DNA of 64,000 nt from Pilasporangium apinafurcum. Taxonomy: Eukaryota; Oomycota; Peronosporomycetes; Pythiales; Pythiaceae. This document shows positions 1-10,142 of the stretch, one piece after another; within the stretch, counting starts at the first letter, position 1, and each line of letters begins with the position of its first letter. The notes beneath the pieces are model-generated. The model had not been told where the DNA came from. It searched no databases and was given only the letters and a program-made list of their open reading frames with translations. The DNA is taken from positions 126,413 through 190,412 of the forward strand of contig BCKE01000017.1 of NCBI GenBank assembly GCA_001600495.1, in the 5' to 3' direction. A program made the translations under genes and the position numbers.

Positions 1-812
1 CTTTGCGCCAGCGAACGAGTTGGAAATTGAGATCTACAACAGTATTAAAAAACATGTAAGGATATATATGCACCGAGACAATTCTGGTTGCGGCAATAGC
101 ACTGATACAAAACCGTGATTTCGCACAGCTTGGATGCCACAAACGATTTTCGGTCGAGCGCATCATCAGTGGTCCAGGTCTAGCCACCGTGTACGACTTC
201 CTGTCCAAGAAGTACCCGGAAAAGGTGAACAAAAAAATCCAGGAAGAGTTTGAACAAGCCAAATCCCTGCAGGGCAAAGTCGTCGGTGACCATGCCAAAA
301 CGGACGAATTATGCAACCAAGCCATGGAAATTTTTGTCGAGTACGTTATTGCTTTGTGTCTGTTATAGCGATCATAGCGCTTGTGCTTATTATTGCTGCG
401 ACTTGCTTGATTCTGTAGTGCGTATGGCCGTGAGGCTGGCAATGCTATGCTCAAGTACCTTCCACGCGGTGGTTTCTATATCACCGGTGGCCTTGCGCCG
501 AAAAACCTGGACTATTTTACTAAGAAGGATATCTTCTTGAAGGCGGCGTTCGACAAGGGTCGCGTGAGTCCAGCGATCGAAGCGGTGCCGATTTACTTGG
601 TGTTGACCGAAGACCTCGGCGAACGTGGTGCACACTACTATGCGTATCAATTGCTGAAATCGTACCATAGCCGTCTGGGACTTCATCTAGCGCGTGCCCA
701 AGTCAGTATTCAAGAAAGATTTGGTAGCGTCAGTCATATCGCGTTATATACAGCGATCGCTGCGCTTGGTGTGGCAGTTGGTGTGTCATTGAATGCTGGC
801 CGCAAATACTAG
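1..812 (+). CDS. Glucokinase (bacterial Glk type), 3' part; 5' end outside window
   Basis: Phosphorylates glucose with ATP at the entry of glycolysis. Three exons are read: 1-55, 129-340 and 419-812, with introns 56-128 and 341-418 bounded by GT-AG; the frame stays open to the TAG at 810-812. The peptide has the C-terminal Glk pattern: FAPANELEIEIY, then FSVERIISGPGL, then GREAGNAMLKYLPRGGFYITGG with its terminal glycine-rich loop. This is the hexokinase family found in bacteria and in oomycetes, not the animal/fungal hexokinase. The last ~25 residues (IALYTAIAALGVAVGVSL) form a hydrophobic stretch that could be a C-terminal membrane anchor; bacterial Glk lacks such a tail. N-terminal ATP- and sugar-binding residues lie before base 1, so activity cannot be judged. 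Confidence 0.85.
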
Positions 813-1127
813 ACTTGTTGTGTAAAGGGAAAGAGGGGCACTATTGCTCGTGAGAAGAAACTCGTTTGTGTTTTTTTCTGTCTCTGATAATATCGCGCGA
901 TTATGTTGTGCAAATTCATTTCTTTTCGTGTGTCAATCCACCTTTATCACTGGTCAACTGCAAATTTTATCGGTAAATAGGCGAATATATAAGTGCCAGA
1001 ATCTTTACACATTTTTACAAACTGACGGCATCACAAAAGATAACTTGATGAGTACACCGCCAAAGTATTGGCTTTGCATCAGTAAGTCAAGGTTGTGTTT
1101 TCTCAATATTTTATTCATAATAGACAA
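813..1127. other. Intergenic spacer, convergent genes
   Basis: AT-rich gap between the 3' ends of the glucokinase gene and the MHYT gene. It presumably holds both 3' UTRs. Nothing coding or repetitive was recognised. Confidence 0.5.
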
Positions 1128-2665
1128 TCAAGCGAGTAAATCTGGGACTGATGCCGGGATGTCTATCAATTGTTCCGATGGGATCGAGTCTTCTTTTTCT
1201 CTAACGGATGCTTGTTGAACAGATGGAGACGCTGCTACATAGATTTTCGATATTTTTGGATTGACCGAATGCCCTGAGTGCTGCTGTTGGGTAGTCAGCA
1301 AGTGCGGATTCGAGTTTCTCCGAATGCTACGTGGTGGCGCATTAGTATGCGGCTGTGTTGGATTTGGTGCATGTGATGAGCGATCATGCTGTTTCCCTTG
1401 TGTAGCAACTATCGATATCAGCGTTTCCGCTTTACGAACAGAATCCGCAATACTGAACGTCAGCATCCAGTAGCAGCAAAATAGCGCTCCATGCGATGCA
1501 CATGCTGATGCTTTGTCACCGTCGATGATGAAGCGCGTCTCGTCCAAAAAATTCTCGCCCGTTTGAGTGTAGGAAGCTGATCCCATGCCACAGTAGTGGG
1601 TGCCGCAGACAGCCACACCCATAATGAGCGCGCTTGCCATTCGAAGGGGTTCGCTTGTAGGCATGAAAGTCAACTACAATTTATGTTCAAAGAGTAAGTC
1701 TAACTATAAAGCTCGCGGAATTTGGAGAGTGTTTGTGTCTCATTTACCGCACGGAACAGGATCCAAAACGCAGCCGTAGCAGTGAAATAAGCGATGAAGC
1801 AGGAAACGACAACCACACCAGCGTTAAACTCCATGGACGCGTTCGTGCGCTGCGCTATCATGCCCAAATAATGCATCCCCAGAACACCAAGCGCTGCGAA
1901 GGTTGCACCAAAGACGATCCGCCAGAGACGAGAAAATAGCGCAGTGATCTAACAGGGAAAACCAAATAAGCAAACGATCGATGGCAATGGATCAATCAGA
2001 ATGTGAGTTTCGGCTCTTACCTTGATTTGGCGTACGACTTCGCCTTTCTTGACCACAGTCGACATTTTCGCGTGCTTCAATTGTTCTGCCTGCACTCACA
2101 TCCATCATTCCCATCAAAATCAAGTTAACTAGAAGAAATGGTGCTAAAGTACGCGGGGATGATCTTACCAGCATCTCTTTTCGTCTCGCTTGATGCATTT
2201 CCAGAAAGAACGGATCCTTTGACGCGATGTACAATCCGATGAACACACCGAGTACAGGGAAAATAAACGAAACAATGGTCATCCCGAGTTCAAACGATAG
2301 TTCCAGTATCGTGCCGTCGGCCAACGTGAGTTCCAGTGCATTCATTCCCGCAAAATGTGTGCACCAAATGCCACAGCCCCCGAGCGCAAACGATGAAAGT
2401 GCTAGCAGCCCCATTTTTTTCTTCAAGTGGATTGCACGACGCCATTGTTCCATCAATTGAATAGCTACGATCCCAAAAGTAGAGAGGATCACATAGACAC
2501 AAGAGCAATAATGAGCAAAAAATTGCGAATAGACAGCTGCATTGGAAAATCGGGTGCACACATACTGCAATAGCTGCCAGTGACTGAGATAAGATACGAC
2601 AAAATGATCTGCGTGGGTGACCAATGCTGCATTACGGGGACATGTCCCGGCGGTGCGTTGGCCAT
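1128..2665 (-). CDS. MHYT-domain integral membrane protein
   Basis: Predicted multi-pass membrane sensor. The model has five exons read on the minus strand: 2665-2566, 2464-2169, 2089-2021, 1948-1748 and 1673-1128. All introns are GT-AG, and the total of 1212 nt gives 403 residues. The start is the ATG at 2665 (MANAPPGHVPVMQHW), which leads directly into the first membrane segment (ILSYLISVTGSYC). Three H-x-x-G-M motifs typical of MHYT are present: THFAGM, MHYLGM and THYCGM, each in a hydrophobic segment. The C-terminal ~110 residues are polar, Ser/Pro/Gln-rich and probably cytoplasmic. In bacteria MHYT domains are proposed to bind metal and sense diatomic gases; the role in oomycetes is unknown. 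A decayed paralogue lies at 20,770-21,434. Confidence 0.82.
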
Positions 2666-2974
2666 ATTGGTGACAATGGCTGCAGATTATCCTAGAAAGC
2701 AGGGAAACCTTTTTCTCGTGTCGTGTGGTGCTGGCGAGGAAAACCCGATCTGTTGAGATGTGCCAATGCCATTCAGCGCTAAAAATATATTGCATGCAGA
2801 AAGCAAAAGAATTCATCATAATCCTCATTACCACAGAATGTAAATTCATCTGATATGTCCATGGCAAATCATCTAGGCTGTTAGACAACAAACTGATATT
2901 TTTATAACAGCCTAAAATTGGCTCAAGTGGTTTGATACGTTATGGTGTGGTCACCGTAGGTGGTGGGTGTTCAA

Positions 2975-5302
2975 ATGGGTTCTCTGGAAGTAAAGGAATC
3001 CAAAAATATGAGTGCATCACGTTCACACGCCGTTGCAATCAGGTTACCGCATAGTCATCTCCAACTAATGCTAATTATTTTATTCTGGATCGGATGTGGG
3101 CTCCTGTGCACTGAGGCAGTTGAAACATTCTTCAGCCATCGATTCCTATACGAAAAAAGCATCCCAATCGTAGGCAACAGTACGACACATCTCGCCTCAT
3201 TCGGTCGGTCACAATCGCTGTATCGATGGAATACATACACCATTGTCTCCGAATTCGGGATGGAAGTCGGCAGCCGCGTAGAAATCGATGTTACGAGTCT
3301 CACATATTCAATGCTTCCGTTGTTCAGTTCCTCCTTGACATCAACGATCAATCCCGTGCCAATAGTATTCACGCTCTACGACCAAGATCAATGGCGCATC
3401 TATTCGATCCTGCAACTACGGGAAATCCCGCTGCGTAGTTTAACCATTCTCTGCCACTACCCTTCCGTTATGCGATTTACCATAACGGAAGGGGGCAAGA
3501 GCTCCAAGTCTAAGATTGCATTTGATGTCGAGAAATCGAGTTTGTACACGCTGCAGGTGCAGATGTGTGGGGATGCGACCGTTGATATAGAAGTAGGTAA
3601 TCGCGAGTGTTTCTACAGCAAATCGCTTGTCAATGTGTAACTTGGTTGTATGTGCTCCCGTTTATCTCTTAGGGATATGTGAAGATGGTGAATGTTGGGT
3701 ACGATGGTACACTATCGGAACACCTTGGAGTGGAAAAGTTGGGGCTCATTCCGTTGTATTATGGTAAGCTATACTCGCGTAAATCCTGTAGGTATTCTAC
3801 GTTCTGATAATGTACTGTTAACACGATGAATATGCGCAGTCGTAATTGTCATGTATTCCATTTTCACGCTGCTTTGGATCGTAGAGTGCTATCTTCATCG
3901 CCAAAATCTACCTGTACGTGTTGAAAAGTTGGTTTTCACGTCAACACTTGCCGAAGTACAAAGTTTCTGTTCCCTCTAGAAAATTAACTATGCATTTCAA
4001 GTCACTCTCCTCGTAAAAATGATTGAGGCGACGTTGAAGGTACTCTATCTTTGTTTACTCATCGGCAATTTTAGTCCAAATTCAATCATTCCAAAGGCTC
4101 GCTATGTTGCTGTGTAGCTCTGGTTCTATCGCGAGTTAAGCGTAACAGGCAAGCTTGATTCGTTTTTGAATGTATCTCAACAGATCGCTGAGAGCACCAC
4201 AAGCGCAACTCTGCTAGCGGTGATGCTTTTCGGAGCTCTTGGATGGTCGCTTACTCGTGATAGGCTCAGTCGGCGCGAATATTATGTCATCATCATGGTT
4301 TTTATTGTCTACTTTGCTATTGCGATCATCAAGTCTATGTGTTCGAGCGATGACGAGATCTGCAAGGCATATTTGCTGGTTGAGTATGTCGTCAAGTCAG
4401 TCGTGATGCTTGGCGTAGTCGTGTCACTTAATTTCACCATCAGTCAGCTGCGGCAATCGCTTCAAGAAACACGATGGCATAATTTGATGACACCGCTAAA
4501 GTACATGAAGCTCAATCAGTTCCAGTAAGTTGGATTGTGCTGGAAAGTTCTATGCCTTGGTTGAAACGAAAGGAGATTACAGCAAGCACTATGTGTGGTG
4601 GTTCAGGAACTTTCGCACCGTGTTCCTAATTTATCTGTTAGTCCCAACCAGCATCCTGATACTTAACGTAAGTGACTTTAAACTTTTTACCATTTCTGAA
4701 GATTTAATCAACATTGGGCGTGCCTCTCTTGATATTTCTATGATGTAGTTACTGGTGATTACACCTCCTGGATCATGGCGATACGACTGGGTCAACGATT
4801 TGCTGGAAGAGTGCGCGATGCTGGCCATCTATGTCGCCATAGGATTCATCTTACGTCCATTAGATCCGTATTTATACCGGCGGGTAATACATGCGCGCGA
4901 GCACTCGATTTGTTGCACGAATATCTTATCAGATTGTATAATTATTATATGTTTCGTAATATTGTCTAGATCGCTGGTGGCACCAACATTGGTGAAAATG
5001 AAAGTGGAGAGCATCAACAGCGTACCATTCCACCATCTGACCATCGCAATAACGTTGTCATCCCCGAGGAAAGCACACAACAACAGGTAGGTATGAGTTC
5101 GTTCAATCGGTTCTCCGTTCTTGAAGCTAATCGTCGGTTACTGGAGCAATTTCCACATCCATCATCACCATCAACACGAGCATCGGCACAAAGGGGTTCA
5201 TCACCGAGCAGATCTCCACGCACGAGTCCTCGTTCACCGCGGCAATCTCGTCCAATCTTGCTCCTTGGAGGTATGAATCACATTCCAATGGGACAATTGT
5301 AG
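2975..5302 (+). CDS. GOST-family seven-transmembrane protein (GPR107/TMEM87-like)
   Basis: Eight exons: 2975-3634, 3673-3763, 3840-3913, 3980-4039, 4118-4524, 4583-4667, 4749-4883 and 4970-5302. Phases agree and predict 614 residues. The start is the first ATG; 3008 is an alternative closer to the signal sequence (LQLMLIILFWIGCGLL). A ~200-residue luminal domain follows, then a seven-helix region beginning LIPLYYVVIVMYSIF and including LLWIVECYLHR, TTSATLLAVMLFGALGW, YYVIIMVFIVYFAIAI and FLIYLLVPTSILIL. This is the layout of Golgi-dynamics-domain (GOST) proteins, which work in Golgi and endosomal traffic. The C-terminal tail is cytosolic and Ser/Pro/Arg-rich. The intron at 4525-4582 is the least certain. 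No DNA-level oddities were seen. Confidence 0.75.
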
Positions 5303-5534
5303 CGTGACGAGGATTAGTAGTAAATGATATAAGACAAAAGGGTCTTCGCGGTCAAGTGGGTCAATATTTCATCAGCTACATAGTTCCAGCAGCAGGATTT
5401 CGTAATGTGCTCATGATGATACAAAGAATAAAGAGGTCAAAATGCTGCTTCACGACACGTAGTGAACACCCAACGCTCAATACTAAAGACGTCTCTTTTT
5501 TTCTATCTTGAGCTCATTTAGCCATGTCATCAAA

Positions 5535-5610
5535 AGGATCTGAAATTGAACCATCATTCACAAAGAAAGTTGAAGTTGGACCATCATTCCTCAACAGGTT
5601 GCCTTTCATC
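5535..5610 (+). repeat. Short dispersed repeat built on a CCATCATTC motif (copy 1)
   Basis: Two internal units, each a TTGAA-type lead followed by GAACCATCATTC or GGACCATCATTC, about 30 bases apart. A similar double unit occurs in the same orientation at 36,003-36,075. Sequence outside the units is diverged. Origin unknown; it may be the remnant of a larger repeat. Confidence 0.5.
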
Positions 5611-6409
5611 CCAAATTCATTTTGTTGAGTTCGATGGCCATCAGAACAGTCGATATGGTTTTGAAGGATAGCTTAATGTAGACAGGTGTTTCCTTCTCCC
5701 ATCACCAACTCACGCGAATGTACCAGTACAGACAGCATCAGATTTTATTCGATTGAATGAAGCGTAGCGCGTGTGAGACAGGTTACGTTTACAGTACTGT
5801 GAAAGGAAGCGTAACCCTCATCCATTTCGGTGACTGCGCTAGGAGATGAATAAATAAATAATGCCGCGCGACATCGATGTTACTTCACATTTCAAAACGT
5901 CAACGCTGATGGAGTGGATCCAGTATATTTTTCGAGATCAAGTACTATCGACTGACGTTATGCTCGTATAGAATGGAATATTCCTGCACAGATATTACAG
6001 AATGTGGTATTGCGATTCATCCAACTTCAAGCAAATCTAATTTACATGTATATACTGTAAGTTTACTACGCTGCAGTTGGTGATATTTTGAGTCGCACCG
6101 CTTTTGGTGCATAAAAACACAGTAGAAGCGATCGAGAAGCTTGTGAAGCTCATAAAGATGTACGAAAGTAAAGGCAGGGATTTATTGAATGGTAGTACTT
6201 GTCTTGCGTCTGATCCACCTACCTGAAGTGCATCTCAATTAGCGAATTTTAGCCATATACCATTGTCAACGCAGTTCATAGCCACTCGAATATCTGGTCA
6301 GTGATGTTTGAGAGGTCGAACGTCGAGCAATCACGACTCCGTCTTGATCGAATTTGTTGATAAAGAACCCAGATTTCATGAGCATTGTAAAAGACCAAGA
6401 GCAATAAAG

Positions 6410-6947
6410 TTGCACCCTGCATAGTGATACTTGCTAAGGAATTGCATCTGAACATTAACACGATAAAGTCTCACGATTCAGGAAGTCTCAAGAGAATACA
6501 GAGTCAATGGAGGTGATAAACGGTATCTGAACCCACAGCAGCTACTGACATTGCAGTGGTTGAAGTGTAAAAGCATCTTGACTCATAGATGGTCTGTGTT
6601 GAAGTANAGAAGAACAAGTGAATGGCGAAAGAATCACTGCTCAAAGAGACGGAGATGCTCTTTGTGTGGATATTGCCTCTGTCGTGGATGCAAGAGTAAT
6701 AGGANTGTTTCTGAGGTAAAACTCCTACTACAGAAGCTACCAGATGTGATCTACTACAGCCACACATGTTCAGGGGGTGAAGTCTTCATCTACCATTGAT
6801 AGTCTTGGCATCTCCGACTTTGTCTAGTCGATTTGATTCCCAGTCATATCATACAGATCACGAGTATGTCAATAATAATCCTCAAAAGCATGAGCGTTTT
6901 GTTTTAAGATTATTTCATTGATTTGGTGTAGGTAGTCAGATGTTACC
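6410..6947 (+). repeat. Interspersed repeat, copy 1 (inverted relative to copy at 35.1 kb)
   Basis: Nearly identical to the reverse complement of 35,135-35,680. Similarity fades at about 6410 (…GTTGCACCCTGCA) and about 6947 (…GGTGTAGGTA). It includes two ambiguous bases, at 6607 and 6705, and copy 2 has Ns at exactly the matching places. One frame (6551-6799) encodes a Cys-rich peptide with CSLCGYCLCRGCK and a terminal FIYH, loosely like a transposase zinc ribbon, but family assignment is not possible. Probably a transposable-element fragment. Confidence 0.7.
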
Positions 6948-7397
6948 ATATTTGCTCTTTTTATATCAAAACAACCAACACATACGTTGATAAAATGTGC
7001 ACACTTCCGCGTGATTGGAAATCAGGTTGCCATAGTCCATCTCATGTCTTTTTCTAAGGTACATAAGCCAGTCCGTGCAGCTTGTTGCCAGATTTCGACC
7101 TAACGAAGCTTTTAGCTCAGTATGGGGAAGCACAGTTGACACACACAAAGTGCGCCAGCATTATTGTGTGTCATAAGTGGGCAAAACCTCGAGTCAGTCT
7201 ATTCCATCGTATTTCTCCAAAGTTTAGCATCTATTCGAACCCAAATCCCATCTCATTGATCTGTGTTTGAGCATTTTGTGAGATTCAATGACATTATGAG
7301 CTAGCAGTTCATTGGAAGAGCATTTACAATAAGACAAGCAATGACAAATGATATTTCAGCAAATCAAAATGAATACATGACAGTAATCCTTCTTTTT

Positions 7398-8510
7398 CTA
7401 TTGTGGCGGAATGAACAATGAAACTGGCGTCGGACACGCCGCCGAGTTGCCCGTGAATATTAGTCTGCTAGTGGCAGCATCAATACGGAAGACTTCGACT
7501 GTATCTGTGTCCTGATTTGCCACGAGCAAGAAGTTGTCGTAAACAAGAAAATTTCGTGGGGTCTTTCCGCGAGTAGGCACGAACTCGAATAATTCGAGCG
7601 TGCCTTGATTGGCTATATCAATTCGAAAGCACGCGATGGTATCGTGGCCGCGGTTGGAAGCGAAAACGAACTTTCCGCAGGTCGAGATGTGGATATCAGC
7701 ACCCATTCGTTGACCTGTATAGTCATCTGGGAGCGTCGAGATGTTCTGAGTCGCTTCTGGTGATAGCGTTCCGGTGATGCTGTCGATCGCATACACACTG
7801 ATGGTACTGGAGAGTTCATTACTCACGTACGCAAACTGATTCGTTGAGTGGATGACCATGTGACGAGGCCCAGCTCCAGGTGGACCACGAGCAAATTCGC
7901 GCACTGGATTCTTGACGAGCTTCTTATTTTCTTTGTCTAGCACAAATTGCACAATGCGATCATTGCCCAAATCACACGAATAGACAAAGTCTGTGCCAGG
8001 GACCCACGTTGTGCTGTGCATGTGAGCTGCTTCCTGTCGATCTGGCACCACCATCGACGCTCCAGAGAACACATGATTATCGCAGATAGGTGCTAGTGAT
8101 CCATCAGACGGGTTAATGGGAAATAGTACTACGTTGCCACCCATATAGTTTGATACCGAGATGAACTGCTGATCGGGACTCATAGACAAGTGACATGGAG
8201 CACCTCCACTCGACTCCACTCGATTCAGTTCAGTCAATCTTCCGTCTTCACCGATCTTTAATGCCAACACATACCCAGTAAAGTGTTCTGAGGTATTTGC
8301 TAGGGGATCCATGACTTCGCTTATAGCGTAGAGGTAGGATTTTGAGCCGCAGATGTACGCTGGATTGACGCACAAGCCTTCCGTCACTGCGAGCGGCGCA
8401 ATAGAGCCATCGACGGTGTTAAACGAGAATGCATAGATACCCTTCCCTTTGCCGTCCACAAACCACTCCTTGCGCGTATACGTGCCGATGAACAACGTCA
8501 CAACCGCCAT
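7398..8510 (-). CDS. Seven-bladed beta-propeller lactonase (6-phosphogluconolactonase-like), copy 1
   Basis: Intronless, 370 residues, starting MAVVTLFIGTYTRKEW. It belongs to the YbhE/Pgl beta-propeller lactonase family (Pfam lactonase, seven-bladed). Bacterial members hydrolyse 6-phosphogluconolactone in the oxidative pentose phosphate pathway; fungal relatives act on muconate lactones, so the substrate is not certain here. Visible family signatures are the GTYT start, HMHSTTWVPGTDFVYSCDLG, GAGPRHMVIHS, HISTCGKFVFASNRGHDTIA and the terminal TPVSLFIPP. There is no signal peptide, so a cytosolic location is likely. A paralogue of identical predicted length lies at 57,550-58,662 on the same strand. 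Confidence 0.88.
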   Translation of the reverse strand: MAVVTLFIGTYTRKEWFVDGKGKGIYAFSFNTVDGSIAPLAVTEGLCVNPAYICGSKSYLYAISEVMDPLANTSEHFTGYVLALKIGEDGRLTELNRVESSGGAPCHLSMSPDQQFISVSNYMGGNVVLFPINPSDGSLAPICDNHVFSGASMVVPDRQEAAHMHSTTWVPGTDFVYSCDLGNDRIVQFVLDKENKKLVKNPVREFARGPPGAGPRHMVIHSTNQFAYVSNELSSTISVYAIDSITGTLSPEATQNISTLPDDYTGQRMGADIHISTCGKFVFASNRGHDTIACFRIDIANQGTLELFEFVPTRGKTPRNFLVYDNFLLVANQDTDTVEVFRIDAATSRLIFTGNSAACPTPVSLFIPPQ

Positions 8511-8755
8511 GACGATCTTTTTTGCTTGTTAAGTACATGAAGGACAATATTCTGATTCTATTCTGATTCTCTTTCTGATTTGGCCGTGTCTTCCTAATAT
8601 TTAGCCAATAGCTTCACAGAAGATACACTGAAGACTTGTAATATTTACAAATTAAGGTAGATCAACTACAAAAAGTCACTAAAAAAAGTATAACAAGACG
8701 ACACTACAGCTACTGGTGACACGAGTCTGAGTCTGTCATCCTATTCGGTGACACA

Positions 8756-9960
8756 ATGTGTCGGCGCCCTCCGTTCTCGTTTTTGGGTGGGAAGAACGTG
8801 ATCAATCGGATTGGACGGCGGAAGACGATGGCACCTCCCTGCGCTGGTGGTGGTGGCGCTGTGCGACGCCCCACGAAAGGGCTCAGCAGCTGTCTCTACC
8901 AGGATTTCCTGGAAGAAAACACATTACTGAAAGAGCCGCTGGAACCCGCTGACCGCTCGCGGCATGCCATTGAGGTCAACGCTGTCACAGCGAGCGGCTC
9001 GCGCTTGGGGTTGCATACCGACGTCATGACACCATTCTTTAAGACCGCAGTCAAGAGAGGCGTAGCATCATCGCTCGTGTTTGAAAGCGAACTGAATTCC
9101 ATGCTCACGTCCAGTCTGCGGTTAAGCTCTGAGCAGCAGCTGGAGTTGCAGGCGCATCTACAAGCGAATCCGCGCTTCCGGTTCACATTGGAAGCGCATG
9201 AATCCGCGACGGAGAAAATGCCGGCGTCGTTTGCGCGGATCGGTTGCGATTACAAGGACGAGCGCGTGTTTGCTGGTGCCAAGATCGATGCCGTCAATGG
9301 ACCGACCTTGCAGGCAACACTCGGTGCGCGACTTGGGGTATGTGTTATTAGATGCATACAATGGGCTTGTTTATCGAGTAAGCTTGCAGTGGAAGAGCTG
9401 AATGTCGACCTGTTTATGATTCTGTGTTTGTAGAGCGTGGGATTTGGTGTCATTGGTGCTTATGACGTCGGTTTGGATCATAGTGATCGCCTGGGAAGAT
9501 TCACGACCTTGAACATGGCCACTAGCTATGCTCAGGACGACCTGGTGGCATTGCTTCAAATGTAAGTAATGTGCCATTATTAAATTGACTGAATTGGAAG
9601 CAAGTACACTGAGTAAATGCGACCTTTTTCGCTTGAACTTGTTGATATTTTTGTTTTAGGAATGACAAGGGCAAGATGATGAAGCTGAATTTGACTCAAG
9701 TCCTATCACCAGCACTCGTGATCGGATCGGAATTCGTGTTTGATCGACGAAAAGACAAGAAAGTCGTGCGTTTACAATCGAAATTCGGCGTAAGTGAGAC
9801 TGAGTCGGTCGCGAGTTCACTCGGATCCGATGGTATCTTGATTGGGGCCTACGAGTGGCAGACATCGAAGCACCTCAAGACGCGAGTTTCGGCGCAAATG
9901 GACGTCCGGCATTACGATAGTGACTCGCATCATCTGGGAGTTTCCATAGAAATTAGCTGA
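8756..9960 (+). CDS. Mitochondrial porin (VDAC/Tom40 superfamily)
   Basis: Three exons: 8756-9337, 9434-9561 and 9660-9960, with phases consistent, giving 336 residues from the first ATG or 312 from the ATG at 8828 (MAPPCAGGG). After a basic, Gly-rich N-terminus comes GLSSCLYQDFL, a VDAC-like opening segment. The rest is a run of amphipathic strands such as ASGSRLGLHTDVM, RFRFTLEAHES, SVGFGVIGAYDVGLDH, LVIGSEFVFDRR and HLGVSIEIS, the alternating pattern expected of an outer-membrane beta-barrel. VDACs pass metabolites across the mitochondrial outer membrane. The family is recognised by pattern rather than strong identity, so Tom40 or another porin-3 member remains possible. Confidence 0.7.
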
Positions 9961-10142
9961 GAAGCCAACGACAGCACATTGAATTTGTTTTTTATATAAC
10001 TACTATAAGTTTTTTTGCTTTGGTCCCTTAGAAAGTGAACAACAAAGACACCCTACACAACAAAAAGAGTAGAGTCTTACCAAATGCAAGCTAGATCGCC
10101 ATTCAACTCGAAAATAGCCTTCTTCTTGTTTCAACTGTTTAC

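Larger units (their letters stand above)
5303..7397. other. Gene-free, repeat-bearing spacer
   Basis: About 2.1 kb with no open frame that can be assigned. It contains a short dispersed repeat (5535-5610) and one copy of a ~0.54-kb interspersed repeat (6410-6947), both also present near 35-36 kb. The rest is AT-rich with many stops in all frames. It separates the GOST gene from the 3' end of the lactonase gene. Confidence 0.6.
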
